Below, piece by piece: positions 17,164 to 25,792 of a DNA stretch of 64,000 nt. The stretch's first letter is position 1. Every line of letters starts with the position of its first letter. This stretch comes from Roseococcus sp. SYP-B2431 (lineage in GTDB: Bacteria; Pseudomonadota; Alphaproteobacteria; Acetobacterales; Acetobacteraceae). Where the stretch lies: assembly GCF_004336745.1 (NCBI RefSeq), contig NZ_SJXD01000030.1:62001-126000 (forward strand). Direction: 5' to 3'. Both the position numbers and the translations under genes were made by a program. The notes under the pieces are model-generated. The model did not search any database and had not been told where the DNA came from. It worked only from the letters and a program-made list of their open reading frames with translations.

Positions 17164-18138
17164 TTGGCCACCGGCCTGATCGCCTTGCTGGACGATGTGG
17201 CGAGCCTCGCCAAGGTCGCCGCCGCCACGCTCGACGACGTGGCCGGCCAGGCCGCGAAGGCTGGCGCCAAGGCGGCGGGCGTGGTGATCGACGATGCGGC
17301 CGTGACGCCGCGCTACGTCACCGGCTTCGCCGCCGAACGCGAACTGCCGATCGTCCGCAGGATCGCGGTCGGCTCGCTGAAGAACAAGCTGGTCTTCCTG
17401 CTGCCGGCGGCGCTGGCGCTGAGCGCGCTGGCGCCCTGGGCCGTCACGCCCCTGCTCATGATCGGTGGCGCGTTCCTCTGCTACGAGGGCGCCGAGAAGG
17501 TCTACGAGGCGCTCTGGCCGCACGCCGCGCAGGCGCACGAGACCGCCGTCGGCGAGGCGGCGAAGGACGCGCTGGCGCTGGAAGACGTCAAGGTCAGCGG
17601 CGCCATCAAGACCGACTTCATCCTCTCGGCCGAGATCATGGCCATCGCGCTCGCGACCATCCCCGAAAGCTCCTTGTGGACGCAGGCGCTGATCCTGGCC
17701 GTCGTCGGCATCGGCATCACGGCCGGGGTCTATGGCGCCGTCGCGCTGATCGTGAAGGCGGACGATGCCGGCGTGGCGCTGGCGAGCGGGCGCCATGGCG
17801 GCGGCGCGGCCGTCCGCGCCATCGGACGGGGCCTCGTGGTCGGGATGCCGCCGTTCCTGAAGCTGCTCGGCGTGGTGGGCACGGCGGCGATGCTCTGGGT
17901 CGGCGGCGGGATCCTGCTGCACGGCTTCGAAGGCTACGGCTATGGCGGCCTTCCGCATTTCCTTCACGGGCTGACCGCAGGCTGGGGCTGGGGCTGGGGC
18001 TGGGGCGGGGTGCTGGGCTGGATAGTCACGGCTGCCGTCTCCGGGCTCGTCGGGCTGGCGGTGGGCGCGGCGATCATCCCGCTGGTGGAGCATGTGCTGG
18101 CGCCGCTGGCGATGCGGCTGCGGCGCGCGCCGGGCTGA
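17164..18138 (+). CDS. DUF808 (YedI-like) inner-membrane protein
   Basis: This 324-residue protein starts with the family hallmark GLIALLDDVASLAKVAAATLDD, followed by KAAGVVIDDAAVTPRYV and LPIVRRIAVGSLKNKL. About six to eight hydrophobic helices follow. The function of the DUF808/YedI family is unknown. The start codon is TTG at 17164 with GGAGGG in place. A short run of four WG dipeptides (about residues 277-284) precedes the last helices; it comes from a small DNA repeat of the hexamer GGCTGG near 17980-18005 and may vary in length between strains. Confidence 0.92.
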   Translation: MATGLIALLDDVASLAKVAAATLDDVAGQAAKAGAKAAGVVIDDAAVTPRYVTGFAAERELPIVRRIAVGSLKNKLVFLLPAALALSALAPWAVTPLLMIGGAFLCYEGAEKVYEALWPHAAQAHETAVGEAAKDALALEDVKVSGAIKTDFILSAEIMAIALATIPESSLWTQALILAVVGIGITAGVYGAVALIVKADDAGVALASGRHGGGAAVRAIGRGLVVGMPPFLKLLGVVGTAAMLWVGGGILLHGFEGYGYGGLPHFLHGLTAGWGWGWGWGGVLGWIVTAAVSGLVGLAVGAAIIPLVEHVLAPLAMRLRRAPG

Positions 18139-18289
18139 GCGCTCCGTCCGGGGAGCGGCGCCCCTGACGGCCCGGCACCCCGCCTTCGATGGAATGGAGC
18201 CGTCCCCCGACGCGGGCGTGGCCCTGCCGAAGCTTTACACCACTGCCGCCTCGCACGACCTTCTCGCGATCGGCCGGGGAAGGGACGTC

Positions 18290-18919
18290 ATGCTCAAGCT
18301 TCTGGGGCGCAGGAACGCCTACAATGTCCGCAAGGTGCTCTGGCTCCTGGACGAGCTCGGCCTCGCCTTCGCGCAGGAGGATTGGGGCCGCGACTTCCGG
18401 CCGACGAACGTGCCGGAATTCCTGGCGCTGAACCCCTTCGGCACCGTGCCCGTGCTGCTGGACGGCGAGGCCGCGCTCCGCGAATCCCACGTCATCCTGC
18501 GCTACCTGGCCGCGCGCGAGCATGCCTGGTCGCTCTACCCGCGCGAGCTGATCCAGCGGGCGCATGTGGAGGCCTGGATGGACTGGGTCGCCTACGACAT
18601 GACGGTCGCCATGCGCGGCGCCTATCTCGGCGGCGAATTGGGGCTGGAGCCCTGGTGCCAGCCGCAGTTCCTCGAAGTCGGCCGCGCGGAATACGCCAGG
18701 CGCATGGGCCAGCTCGATGCCGCGCTCGCCGCCGGCGGCCCCTTCCTGGCCGGGCATGAGTTCACCCTGGCCGACATCCCGGCCGGCTTCGTGGTGCACC
18801 GTTGGTTCGCCATGTCGAAGCTGCCGCAAAAGCCGGAGATGCCGGCCCTGGGCGCCTATTATGAGCGCCTCTCGGAGCGGCCGGCCTTCCGGCGCCACAT
18901 CCGCAACGGGCTGCCATGA
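18290..18919 (+). CDS. Glutathione S-transferase family protein
   Basis: This is a 209-residue soluble GST. The thioredoxin-fold domain starts LKLLGRRNAYNVRKVLWLLDELG, with N9 in the catalytic loop position, and contains LNPFGTVPVLLDGEAALRESHVILRYLA, the cis-Pro and the glutathione-binding Glu-Ser pair. The helical domain ends with GHEFTLADIPAG, the N-capping box. GGGGAAGGGA precedes the ATG at 18290. No operon partner is evident. Confidence 0.93.
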   Translation: MLKLLGRRNAYNVRKVLWLLDELGLAFAQEDWGRDFRPTNVPEFLALNPFGTVPVLLDGEAALRESHVILRYLAAREHAWSLYPRELIQRAHVEAWMDWVAYDMTVAMRGAYLGGELGLEPWCQPQFLEVGRAEYARRMGQLDAALAAGGPFLAGHEFTLADIPAGFVVHRWFAMSKLPQKPEMPALGAYYERLSERPAFRRHIRNGLP

Positions 18920-19011
18920 CCAGGGAGGCGGACGGGGCGCGCCGCGCCCGCCGGGCGGCCCCTTCCGAGATCCGCCGATCACCGTTGTGAAAATGCGCCG
19001 CGCAGGCTTGG

Positions 19012-20001
19012 ATGGCGTCCGAAAAAGGCGGCCGGGCCGGCGTCGCGGGGGATATGGACACAAGGATCGGCGAGGCGGCCATCGACGAGCGGGAGGCGGC
19101 ACGGGCGCGCGAGCGCGCCATGCTGACCGGCTCCGTGCTCGACGTCTCCATCAACCTCGCCAAGCTCGTCGCCGCGATCTGGGCGAACTCGCTCACACTG
19201 CTGGGCGACTGGCTGCGCGGCGCGCTGCTGACGGTGCTGGACATCTTCCTGTTCGTCCTGCTGCGGAAGATCCATCGCGGCCGGATCGGCGGCTACGACT
19301 ACGGCACCCGCAAGCTCGAGCAGTTCCTGAACCTGGTCGTCGGCGCGGCCATGATCCTGGCCGCGCTCTGGCTCGCCGTCGCGACCTACCTGCGCAGCGG
19401 CTCGAATCCGGAGCAGAGCGAGACCGGGCTGCTCTTCGCGCTCGCCGCGTCGGGGGCGAACCTCGCCATCAACGGCTACGTGCTCCGGCGATTGTGGCGG
19501 GTCACGCGCGACGGCACCTCGGTCATCCTGGGCGGCCAGCTGGCCTCGCGGCTCATGAAGACGCTGGCCTCGATCGGCGTGGCGCTCGCCGTCGGCGTGA
19601 ACGCTGCCTTCCACGACATGCCGACGGGCGCCTGGGCGGACACGCTGGGCTCCCTCCTGGTGCTGGTGACCATGGTAGGCTTCGGGGTGAAGATCGTCGG
19701 TGACGCGCTGCCGCATCTGCTCGACCGCGCGCTGGGCGAGTCGCGGCAGGCCATCATCAACAACGCGCTGGCCAGCCAGTTCGAGGATTACGACGAGCTT
19801 TGCGCCGTCCGCACCCGCACGGAAGGGCGCGACGCCTGGATCGAGATCGAGGTGGGCTTCGCGCCCAGCCGCAGCCTCGGCGAGGTGGAGGCCGTGGCGG
19901 AACGGCTGGCGGACCATGTCCGCCGGCGCATGCCGCAGGCGCAGGTCCTGGTGATCCCGCGCGTGGCCCACAGCTTCAAACCCGGGCGCTTCAGACGCTG
20001 A
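19012..20001 (+). CDS. CDF-like cation transporter family protein with degenerate metal site
   Basis: This is a 329-residue protein with about six membrane helices (residues 40-220) and a C-terminal cytoplasmic ferredoxin-like domain (about 235-320), the layout of cation diffusion facilitators. Helix 2 keeps only LLGDWLRGALL, where Zn/Fe transporters have DxxxD. Helix 5 (LGGQLASRLMKTLAS) has no HxxxD at all, so ordinary zinc transport is doubtful. An ATG at 19054, directly after GGGGGAT, is an alternative start. The 3' end overlaps the convergent amidohydrolase gene by 11 bases. Confidence 0.8.
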   Translation: MASEKGGRAGVAGDMDTRIGEAAIDEREAARARERAMLTGSVLDVSINLAKLVAAIWANSLTLLGDWLRGALLTVLDIFLFVLLRKIHRGRIGGYDYGTRKLEQFLNLVVGAAMILAALWLAVATYLRSGSNPEQSETGLLFALAASGANLAINGYVLRRLWRVTRDGTSVILGGQLASRLMKTLASIGVALAVGVNAAFHDMPTGAWADTLGSLLVLVTMVGFGVKIVGDALPHLLDRALGESRQAIINNALASQFEDYDELCAVRTRTEGRDAWIEIEVGFAPSRSLGEVEAVAERLADHVRRRMPQAQVLVIPRVAHSFKPGRFRR

Positions 20002-21019
20002 GCCGGTAGGCCCTCGCCGCCGTGCCGGAGAAGAGCGCCGTCTTCTCGTCGGCGCTGGCGCCGGCCGAGAGCCGCTTGAAGGCGTTCCACAGCGCGGCAT
20101 AGCCGCACATGCCCTTGTCCACGGGAAAATTGCTCTCGTACATGCAGCGGCCGGTGCCGAAGAGCTCGATGCAGGTCTCGATCTGAGGGCGCCAGTCCTC
20201 CGCCAGCTCCTCGGAGGTCGGCGGCGTCGGGCGCGTGTGCCACTGCTTGCCGCTGACCTCCATCGCCAGCCCGCCGAGCTTCACCAGGACATTGGGCAGC
20301 GCGGCGAGGGCGGCCATCGATCTGCGCCAGTCGGCGAAGACCTCGGCCGCCTTGCCCTCGTAGGGTCCGACGCCGAGCTGGCCGCCGCAATGGTCGATGA
20401 CGACCGTGGTGCCCGGTGCGGCGCGCGCCACATCGAGCACGAGCGGAAGCTGCGCGTGATAGGCCCAGACGTCGAGCGTCAGGCCTAGCTCGCCGAGCCG
20501 CCTCGCGCCCTCCTGGAAGGCCGGATCGTTCAGCGGCCCGGGCGGCGGCACCTCCAGATTGGTGCGCACGCGCGGCGAAGGATCCCAGGCGGTGCGGTTG
20601 CGCACGCCCTTGAAGCGGCCGCCCGAGACGGCGACGTGCTCCTCCAGCAACGGCGTCACGCGCTCGCCGAGCGTCAGGTCCACCAGGCCGACGATCCCGG
20701 CGCAGGCGCGCGTCCTCCCGGCCTCGGCGGCCTTCGCCACCTCCGTCATGAAGCGCGTCTCGCCGAGCGGCTGCCGCGCCGGCTCGGCCGTCTCGTCGTA
20801 CATCGAGGCGCATTGGATGAAGACGGTCGCGCGGATGTCGTGGCCGGTGGCGGTGTCGCGCAGCAGGTCCGGCAACAGGTAGGTCTCGCCGTGGCGGTCC
20901 CAGATATGATGGTGCGGGTCGATGATCGGCAGGCCGGGCTCGAGGATCGGCTCCCGGTTCTTCGCCAGCCAGGCCTCGTCGATGGGGACATGGCCGCCGG
21001 CCGTCAGGTGGACGCTCAT
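19991..21019 (-). CDS. Amidohydrolase 2 family (TIM-barrel metal hydrolase)
   Basis: This 342-residue protein has LPIIDPHHHIWDR (about 30-42), the metal-binding HxH/H motif of the amidohydrolase 2 family. It also has VIDHCGG, VLVKLGGL and the late MYESNFPVDK motif with its catalytic Asp. Relatives include lactonases (L-fuconolactone, 2-pyrone-4,6-dicarboxylate hydrolase) and decarboxylases; PDC/lactone hydrolysis is the closest guess. It starts five bases after the Bug gene stops, so the two form an operon and the Bug ligand may be its substrate or product. Confidence 0.9.
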   Translation of the reverse strand: MSVHLTAGGHVPIDEAWLAKNREPILEPGLPIIDPHHHIWDRHGETYLLPDLLRDTATGHDIRATVFIQCASMYDETAEPARQPLGETRFMTEVAKAAEAGRTRACAGIVGLVDLTLGERVTPLLEEHVAVSGGRFKGVRNRTAWDPSPRVRTNLEVPPPGPLNDPAFQEGARRLGELGLTLDVWAYHAQLPLVLDVARAAPGTTVVIDHCGGQLGVGPYEGKAAEVFADWRRSMAALAALPNVLVKLGGLAMEVSGKQWHTRPTPPTSEELAEDWRPQIETCIELFGTGRCMYESNFPVDKGMCGYAALWNAFKRLSAGASADEKTALFSGTAARAYRLSV

Positions 21020-21024
21020 CGGTG

Positions 21025-22008
21025 CTACTCCAGCCGGATATTCGCCTCGGGAATGAACTTCCCCCATTTCTCGGTCTGGGAGCGGAAGAAGGCGGCGAAC
21101 TGCTCCGGCGTGTTGGGGCCGGCCGTCAGATCGCCGTTGCGCAGCGTCTGCTGAATGGCGGGCTCCACGACGATCTCGTTCAGCAGGGCGCTGAGCCGCG
21201 CGACGATCTCGGGCGGCGTCCCGACCCGGACGAAGATGCCGTTCCACTCCGCCGTCTCGAAGCCCGGGATCGTCTCCGACAGCGCCGGCAGGTCCGGGAA
21301 GGCGTTGATCCGTGGCGTGCCGGCCGTGTGGCAGAGCGCCCGCAGGCTGCCGCTGCGCACATGCGGGACCGCGCTGTTGACGTTGCCGAAATACATGGGG
21401 ATCGAGCCGGCCAGCAGGTCTGCCAGGGCCGGTCCGCCGCCGCGATAGGGGACGTGCGTGGCGCGGAGCCCGGCACCCCGCACGAAGAGCTCCATCACGA
21501 GGTGCTGCATCGAGCCATTGCCGGAGGAGCCGATGGGAAAGTTGCCGTTCGCGGCACGGATGAGCGCGATCGCCTCCGCCACCGAGCGGGCGGGGACGCT
21601 GGGATGCAGGAGCATGAGCTGCGGCACGCTCATGGTCTGGAAGACGGGCAGGAACTCTCGCATCGGCGAGAAGGGCAGGTCCCGCATGAGCGCAGGCGTG
21701 ATCGAGATCGGCGTGGACTCGTTCATGATCGTGTAGCCGTCCGCCGGGGCCTGGATCACGGCCTGCTCGCCGATCACGCCCGTGGCGCCGCCGCGATTCT
21801 CCACCACAAAGGGCTGGCCGGTCTTCTGCGAGAGGGCATTGGCGTAGATGCGGCCCGTGAGGTCGGCCGCGCCGCCAGCGGGCCAGGGGACGACCATGCG
21901 GACCGGGCGGTTGGGCCACGGGGCCTGGGCGAGCGCGGGCGCCGCCAGGGCGGCGGCGCCGCCGGCGAGAATCGCGCGGCGCGGAACGCGGAGAAGCGGC
22001 TTCGGCAT
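21025..22008 (-). CDS. Bug-family (TctC) substrate-binding protein
   Basis: This 327-residue periplasmic receptor has a Tat-like signal (VPRRAILAGGAAALAAPALAQA). The ligand loops VVPWPAGGAADLTGRI and THVPYRGGGPALADLLAG are intact. GAGGGAG precedes the ATG. It is the first gene of a two-gene operon with the amidohydrolase 2 gene. No TctA or TctB permease gene is nearby, so it must share a permease encoded elsewhere or act otherwise. Confidence 0.93.
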   Translation of the reverse strand: MPKPLLRVPRRAILAGGAAALAAPALAQAPWPNRPVRMVVPWPAGGAADLTGRIYANALSQKTGQPFVVENRGGATGVIGEQAVIQAPADGYTIMNESTPISITPALMRDLPFSPMREFLPVFQTMSVPQLMLLHPSVPARSVAEAIALIRAANGNFPIGSSGNGSMQHLVMELFVRGAGLRATHVPYRGGGPALADLLAGSIPMYFGNVNSAVPHVRSGSLRALCHTAGTPRINAFPDLPALSETIPGFETAEWNGIFVRVGTPPEIVARLSALLNEIVVEPAIQQTLRNGDLTAGPNTPEQFAAFFRSQTEKWGKFIPEANIRLE

Positions 22009-22118
22009 GCGGGCACTCCCTCATGGCCGCCCCTTCCCCGGGGTGGCCTTGCGGGCAGCATGTCAGGTGATCGCGCGCCCGGCCAGAGCCACGGCCGGCG
22101 CGGCGTCCCTACAAGGTG

Positions 22119-23468
22119 TCAGGCCTCGCCCAGCAGCGGCTTCCGCGCCGCGCAGAAGGCGTCCACCGCGGCGACGTAGCGCGCGCACTCGGCGTCGCCC
22201 ACCGGCAGGCTCATCGCCACCATGCCGCGCCGCGCGATGTAGATGCCGGCCGCCATGAGGTCGAGGAAGAAGAGCTCGCGCAGCCCGTCCTCCGTCGCGC
22301 TGGAGGCGTAGGGGCGCAGCACCTCCTCCCTGCGGAAGTGCGGCTGGATCATGCTGCCGATGCCGGTGAACTGCATCGGCACCCTGTGCTTCGCGCAGAC
22401 GGCGTTGAGCGCGTCCCGCAGCGCATCGCCGCGCGCGCGCAGCGCCTCCGAGGTTTCCTCGGTGAAGATCTCGCCCATCGCGACCACGCCGGCCGACATG
22501 GAGAGCACGTTGTTGTTGAAGGTGCCGCCATGGGGCAGCGCCTTCGGGTTCGCGGGGTCGTACATCCCCATGATGTCCGCCCGCCCGCCGAAGGCGCCGA
22601 AGGACATGCCGCCGGCAATGTACTTCCCGAGGGTCGTGAGGTCCGGCGTGATGCCGTGAATCTTCTGCAGCCCGCCGGCGCTGTGCCGGCTGGTCATCAC
22701 CTCGTCGAAGGTGAGCACGATGCCGTGCGCGGTGGCCTCCTCGCGCAGCATCTGCAGGAACTCGCGCGAGGCGGGGATGCAGCCGCCGCTGCCCATCATG
22801 GGCTCGAGCAGGATGGCCGCCAGCTCGTCCTTGTGCTCGCGGATGAGGGCGCGGGTCGCCTCGATGTCGTTGTAGGGCGCGAGGGTCACGGGGAAGGGCG
22901 CGTTCACCGCGCTGCCGCCGCCCACGAAGGTCATCATGCCGCCGTGATAGCCGCCGTTCATGGCGAGCAGCCGCGTCCGGCCGGTGAAGGCGCGGGCGGC
23001 GGAGAAGGCGAAGAGGTTCGCCTCCGTGCCGCTGTTGGTGAAGCGCACCAGCTCGATCGAGGGGAAGCGCGCGCAGATGATGCCGGCGAAGACCGATTCG
23101 CGCTCGCCGGCGGCGGCGAGGTTCAGCCCGCGGCCGATCGCGCCCTCGATGGCCTTGAGGATGCGCGCCTCGGAATGGCCGAAGATGCCGGCCGTGTACT
23201 CGCCGCAGAGGTCAAGATAGTCGTGCCCGTCGATGTCCTTGAGATAGCAGCCCTGGCCGCTCTCCATCGCCGTGGGGAAGGGCGAATAGTACAGCGTCGA
23301 GCGCGTGTTGCCGCCCGGCATGACCTGCTTCGCGCGCTCATAGGCGGCGGCGCTCTTGGGGCGGGCGGCGGTGTAGCTTTCGCGCGCCTCGGCGAGGGCC
23401 GTGTCGAGGTCGGTGTTGCGCGGGGCGGCGAGGGTGTCGAGCGGCGACATGAAGGCGTTCCTTGTCAT
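22119..23468 (-). CDS. Class III PLP-dependent aminotransferase (glutamate-1-semialdehyde aminomutase-like)
   Basis: This is a 449-residue fold-type I enzyme. VMPGGNTRSTLYYSPFP (about 49-65) is the HemL-like substrate region, FTNSGTEANLFA the phosphate-binding turn, TFDEVMTSR has D255 for the pyridine nitrogen, and LTTLGKYIAGG has the Schiff-base lysine K282. Length and missing HemL signature residues argue against the haem pathway enzyme; it is more likely a transaminase or racemase for an imported amino acid. The ATG overlaps the stop of the binding-protein gene, so they are coupled. Confidence 0.9.
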   Translation of the reverse strand: MTRNAFMSPLDTLAAPRNTDLDTALAEARESYTAARPKSAAAYERAKQVMPGGNTRSTLYYSPFPTAMESGQGCYLKDIDGHDYLDLCGEYTAGIFGHSEARILKAIEGAIGRGLNLAAAGERESVFAGIICARFPSIELVRFTNSGTEANLFAFSAARAFTGRTRLLAMNGGYHGGMMTFVGGGSAVNAPFPVTLAPYNDIEATRALIREHKDELAAILLEPMMGSGGCIPASREFLQMLREEATAHGIVLTFDEVMTSRHSAGGLQKIHGITPDLTTLGKYIAGGMSFGAFGGRADIMGMYDPANPKALPHGGTFNNNVLSMSAGVVAMGEIFTEETSEALRARGDALRDALNAVCAKHRVPMQFTGIGSMIQPHFRREEVLRPYASSATEDGLRELFFLDLMAAGIYIARRGMVAMSLPVGDAECARYVAAVDAFCAARKPLLGEA

Positions 23469-24487
23469 TGCCAGAGCCAGGAGATGAGCAGCCCACCCTG
23501 CGTCCAGATGCGGTTGGGCCCGCGCTCCATGCCGAGGCCGCCGGCGCCGGCGGTCCGCTCATAGAGCTCGCCGTAATTGCCGATCGCGCGGACCACGTCA
23601 TAGGCGAAGTTGGCGGAGACGCCGAAGCCGGTGCCGACATTCTCGACGAGGCCGAGGAAGCGGCGGATGGCGGGGTCGGTCGCCGTGCGGCGGATCTCCT
23701 CGGCATTGGCGCGGGTGATGCCGAACTCCTCGGCCTGGATGAGCGCGAAGACCGTCCAGCGCGTGAGCGTGGCCCATTCGGCATCGCCGTTGCGCACCAG
23801 GATGCCGTGCATCTCCTTCTGGATCAGATCGGGCAGCAGGACGAGCGAATTCGGATCGGGCGCGGCCAGGCGGTTGGCCGAGAGGTTGATCATGTCGTTG
23901 CTGATCGCGTCGCAGCGATCGGCCAGGAAGGCTTCCAGCACGGCGGGCTGGGTCTCGAAGGAGATGGTGCGGAAGCGGATGTTGTGGGTCCGCGCGAAGT
24001 CCTCGAGGTTGCGCTCGACGATGCTGCCCGTGGTGCCGCAGATGGTGGCGCCGTCGAGGTCGGTGGCCTTCGTCGCGCCGGTGCGGCGGTGCACGAGGAT
24101 GCCCTGGCCGGTGAAGAAGTGGGCCACCGTCTGCGTCAGGCCCATCGTGCTGTCGCGCGAGATGGAGAGCGCGGTCGTGCGCGTCAGCATGTCCACCTCG
24201 CCCGATTGCAGGGCGGTGAAGCGGGTCTGCGCCGTGGTGGGCACGAAGCGGACCTTCTCCGGGTCGCCGAAGACGGCGGCGGCCATGGCGCGGCAGATCT
24301 CGGCGTCGAAGCCTTGCCAGCGGCCCGTGCTGTCGGCCAGCGACATATGCGCGATGCCGGTGGAGACGCCGCAGCGCACATGGCCATTGCGGCGGATGCT
24401 GTCGAGCGTGGCCCCGGCGAAGGCGGGCGCGGCGGCCAGCAACAGCGCGGCAGCCGCGGCGAGCGGGCGGAGTAGGGCGTGACGCAA
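23465..24487 (-). CDS. Amino-acid ABC transporter substrate-binding protein (AapJ-like)
   Basis: This is a 340-residue periplasmic protein with a Sec signal (cleaved after PAFA near residue 24). It opens TLDSIRRNGHVRCGVSTGIAHMS and has GFDAEICRAMAAAVFGD, DMLTRTTALSISRD and GTTGSIVERNLEDF, the pattern of the AapJ/BztA general L-amino-acid receptors. It uses a TTG start at 24487 with AGGAGG upstream. No permease or ATPase genes are adjacent; instead it is fused by an ATGA overlap to an aminotransferase, so the ligand is probably that enzyme's amino-acid substrate. Confidence 0.9.
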   Translation of the reverse strand: MRHALLRPLAAAAALLLAAAPAFAGATLDSIRRNGHVRCGVSTGIAHMSLADSTGRWQGFDAEICRAMAAAVFGDPEKVRFVPTTAQTRFTALQSGEVDMLTRTTALSISRDSTMGLTQTVAHFFTGQGILVHRRTGATKATDLDGATICGTTGSIVERNLEDFARTHNIRFRTISFETQPAVLEAFLADRCDAISNDMINLSANRLAAPDPNSLVLLPDLIQKEMHGILVRNGDAEWATLTRWTVFALIQAEEFGITRANAEEIRRTATDPAIRRFLGLVENVGTGFGVSANFAYDVVRAIGNYGELYERTAGAGGLGMERGPNRIWTQGGLLISWLWQ

Positions 24488-24737
24488 GGGCGCGCCTCCT
24501 TTTTCCAGGCGATGGTTTCCAGGCGGCAGTGACAGGACGTGGGATCACGATGCGGAGGGAAGCGTAAGCACAGCATGAATGCACCGCAACGGCGAACCGA
24601 GCCGGATTCGGGCGCCTTTCCCCGGGCGAGAGGCTCGCGATCCGGCGGATCGCCGCGGCCGAGGAACAGCGAGTGCAGGCCGGTTGCCGCCCCCAGGCGG
24701 ATTCGGTGTGCGTAAAACGATCAGCTGGAACCCCGGG
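24488..24737. other. Intergenic region, no gene seen
   Basis: 250 bases between the AapJ-like gene and the tRNA. Short open frames on the forward strand read through the tRNA and are artefacts. I see no repeat or RNA structure with confidence. Confidence 0.6.
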
Positions 24738-24813
24738 TGGTGGAGCCAGGCGGAATCGAACCGCCGACCTCTTGAATGCCATTCAAGCGCTCTACCAACT
24801 GAGCTATGGCCCC
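24738..24813 (-). tRNA. tRNA-Ala (anticodon GGC)
   Basis: This is a 76-base cloverleaf on the reverse strand with encoded CCA. The acceptor GGGGCCA pairs with TGGCTCC and contains the G3:U70 wobble that defines alanine tRNAs. The D arm is GCTC-AGTTGGTA-GAGC and the anticodon stem is CTTGA/TCAAG around the loop ATGGCAT, giving anticodon GGC. GGTTCGATTCC forms the T loop. It decodes GCC, the most used Ala codon expected in such GC-rich DNA. Confidence 0.97.
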
Positions 24814-24826
24814 CCGGGGAGGCGGC

Positions 24827-24855
24827 CGTATAGCCGCGCTCCACGGACCCCGCAA
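24827..24855 (-). promoter_or_regulatory. Housekeeping sigma-70 promoter of tRNA-Ala
   Basis: Reverse strand: TTGCGG (24855-24850), exactly 17 bases, TATACG (24832-24827). The -10 ends 14 bases before the mature tRNA 5' end, which fits a start site near 24820. Confidence 0.7.
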
Positions 24856-24938
24856 TCCCCCACCTCCGGACTTTCGCCCGGACTTTCGCGAAGGCTGCGG
24901 CGCGGGTAGCTTCCCGGCACCGAGCGAGGGGACGATAT

Positions 24939-25649
24939 ATGCCGAAGAAGGTCTATCCGGATGCCACGGCCGCGCTGGCCGGGCTGCTGAAGGACGGGAT
25001 GGTGATTCATGCCGGCGGCTTCGGCCTGTGCGGCATCCCCGCCGTCCTCATCGAGGCGGTCAAGGAATCCGGCGTGAAGGACCTCACGGTCGTCTCCAAC
25101 AATGCCGGCATCGACGATGTGGGCCTCGGCAAGCTGCTGCGGACCCGCCAGATCCGGAAGATGATCGCCAGCTATGTGGGCGAGAACGCGGAATTCGCCC
25201 GCCAGTTCCTGGCCGGCGAGCTCGAGATCGAGTTCAACCCGCAGGGCACGCTGGCCGAGCGCATCCGCGCCGGCGGGGCGGGCATTCCGGCCTTCTACAC
25301 CAAGACCGGCGTCGGCACGGCCGTGGCCGAAGGCAAGCCCACCGAGGTCTTCGACGGCGAGACCTATGTGATGGAGCGCGGCATCGTGGCCGACGTGGCG
25401 CTGGTCCATGCCTGGAAGGGCGACACCGAGGGCAACCTCGTCTACCGGCGCACGGCGCGGAACTTCAATCCGATGATGGCGACGGCCGCGAAGGTGACCG
25501 TCGCGCAGGTCGAGCACCTGGTGCCGGCCGGCGAGATCGACCCCGACCACATCATCACCCCGGGCGTCTTCGTGAAGCGCATCGTCGCGCTGCCCGCGGA
25601 TTACGAGAAGCTGATCGAGAACCGCACGGTGCGGCCGAAGGCTGCATGA
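24939..25649 (+). CDS. scoA: Succinyl-CoA:3-ketoacid CoA-transferase subunit A
   Basis: This 236-residue alpha subunit of a 3-oxoacid CoA-transferase moves CoA from succinyl-CoA to acetoacetate or a similar acid. IHAGGFGLCGIPAVLIEAV (about 23-41) is the glycine-rich CoA-binding signature. LTVVSNNAG, the FNPQGTLAERIRAGGAGIPAFYT segment and FNPMMATAAKVT are typical of the ScoA/AtoD group. Paired with scoB 143 bases downstream; a palindromic repeat fills the gap. Confidence 0.95.
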   Translation: MPKKVYPDATAALAGLLKDGMVIHAGGFGLCGIPAVLIEAVKESGVKDLTVVSNNAGIDDVGLGKLLRTRQIRKMIASYVGENAEFARQFLAGELEIEFNPQGTLAERIRAGGAGIPAFYTKTGVGTAVAEGKPTEVFDGETYVMERGIVADVALVHAWKGDTEGNLVYRRTARNFNPMMATAAKVTVAQVEHLVPAGEIDPDHIITPGVFVKRIVALPADYEKLIENRTVRPKAA

Positions 25650-25656
25650 TGCCCTG

Positions 25657-25720
25657 CCCTCAAACGCCGGGCGGCCGCTCCGCGGCCTTGGCTTCGCGCC
25701 CTGACAGGGATCGCCCGGCG
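25657..25720. repeat. Palindromic intergenic repeat, copy A (scoA|scoB)
   Basis: It starts CCCTCA and has CGCCGGGCG (25665-25673) facing its inverted copy CGCCCGGCG (25712-25720), with inner hairpins GGCCGC-TCC-GCGGCC and CCCTG-A-CAGGG. Its first 41 bases match copy B at 33824 at 34 positions. It lies between the two subunit genes and resembles a REP-type extragenic element. Confidence 0.65.
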
Positions 25721-25792
25721 CGGCGGTCGGTCGCGGCGCGCCGCCCGCTGTGCGGCCGGATCTTCCAAACTTCTCCGCAAGGAACCTGACCC

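Noticed and set aside
17976-18008. Short WG repeat in the DUF808 gene as a separate tandem repeat locus
   Set aside because: It is only four dipeptide units within a conserved gene; noted in that entry instead.
24579-24909. Forward-strand open frames across the tRNA-Ala
   Set aside because: They contain the phrase produced by antisense translation of a tRNA (ESNRRPLECHSS) and no ribosome binding site.
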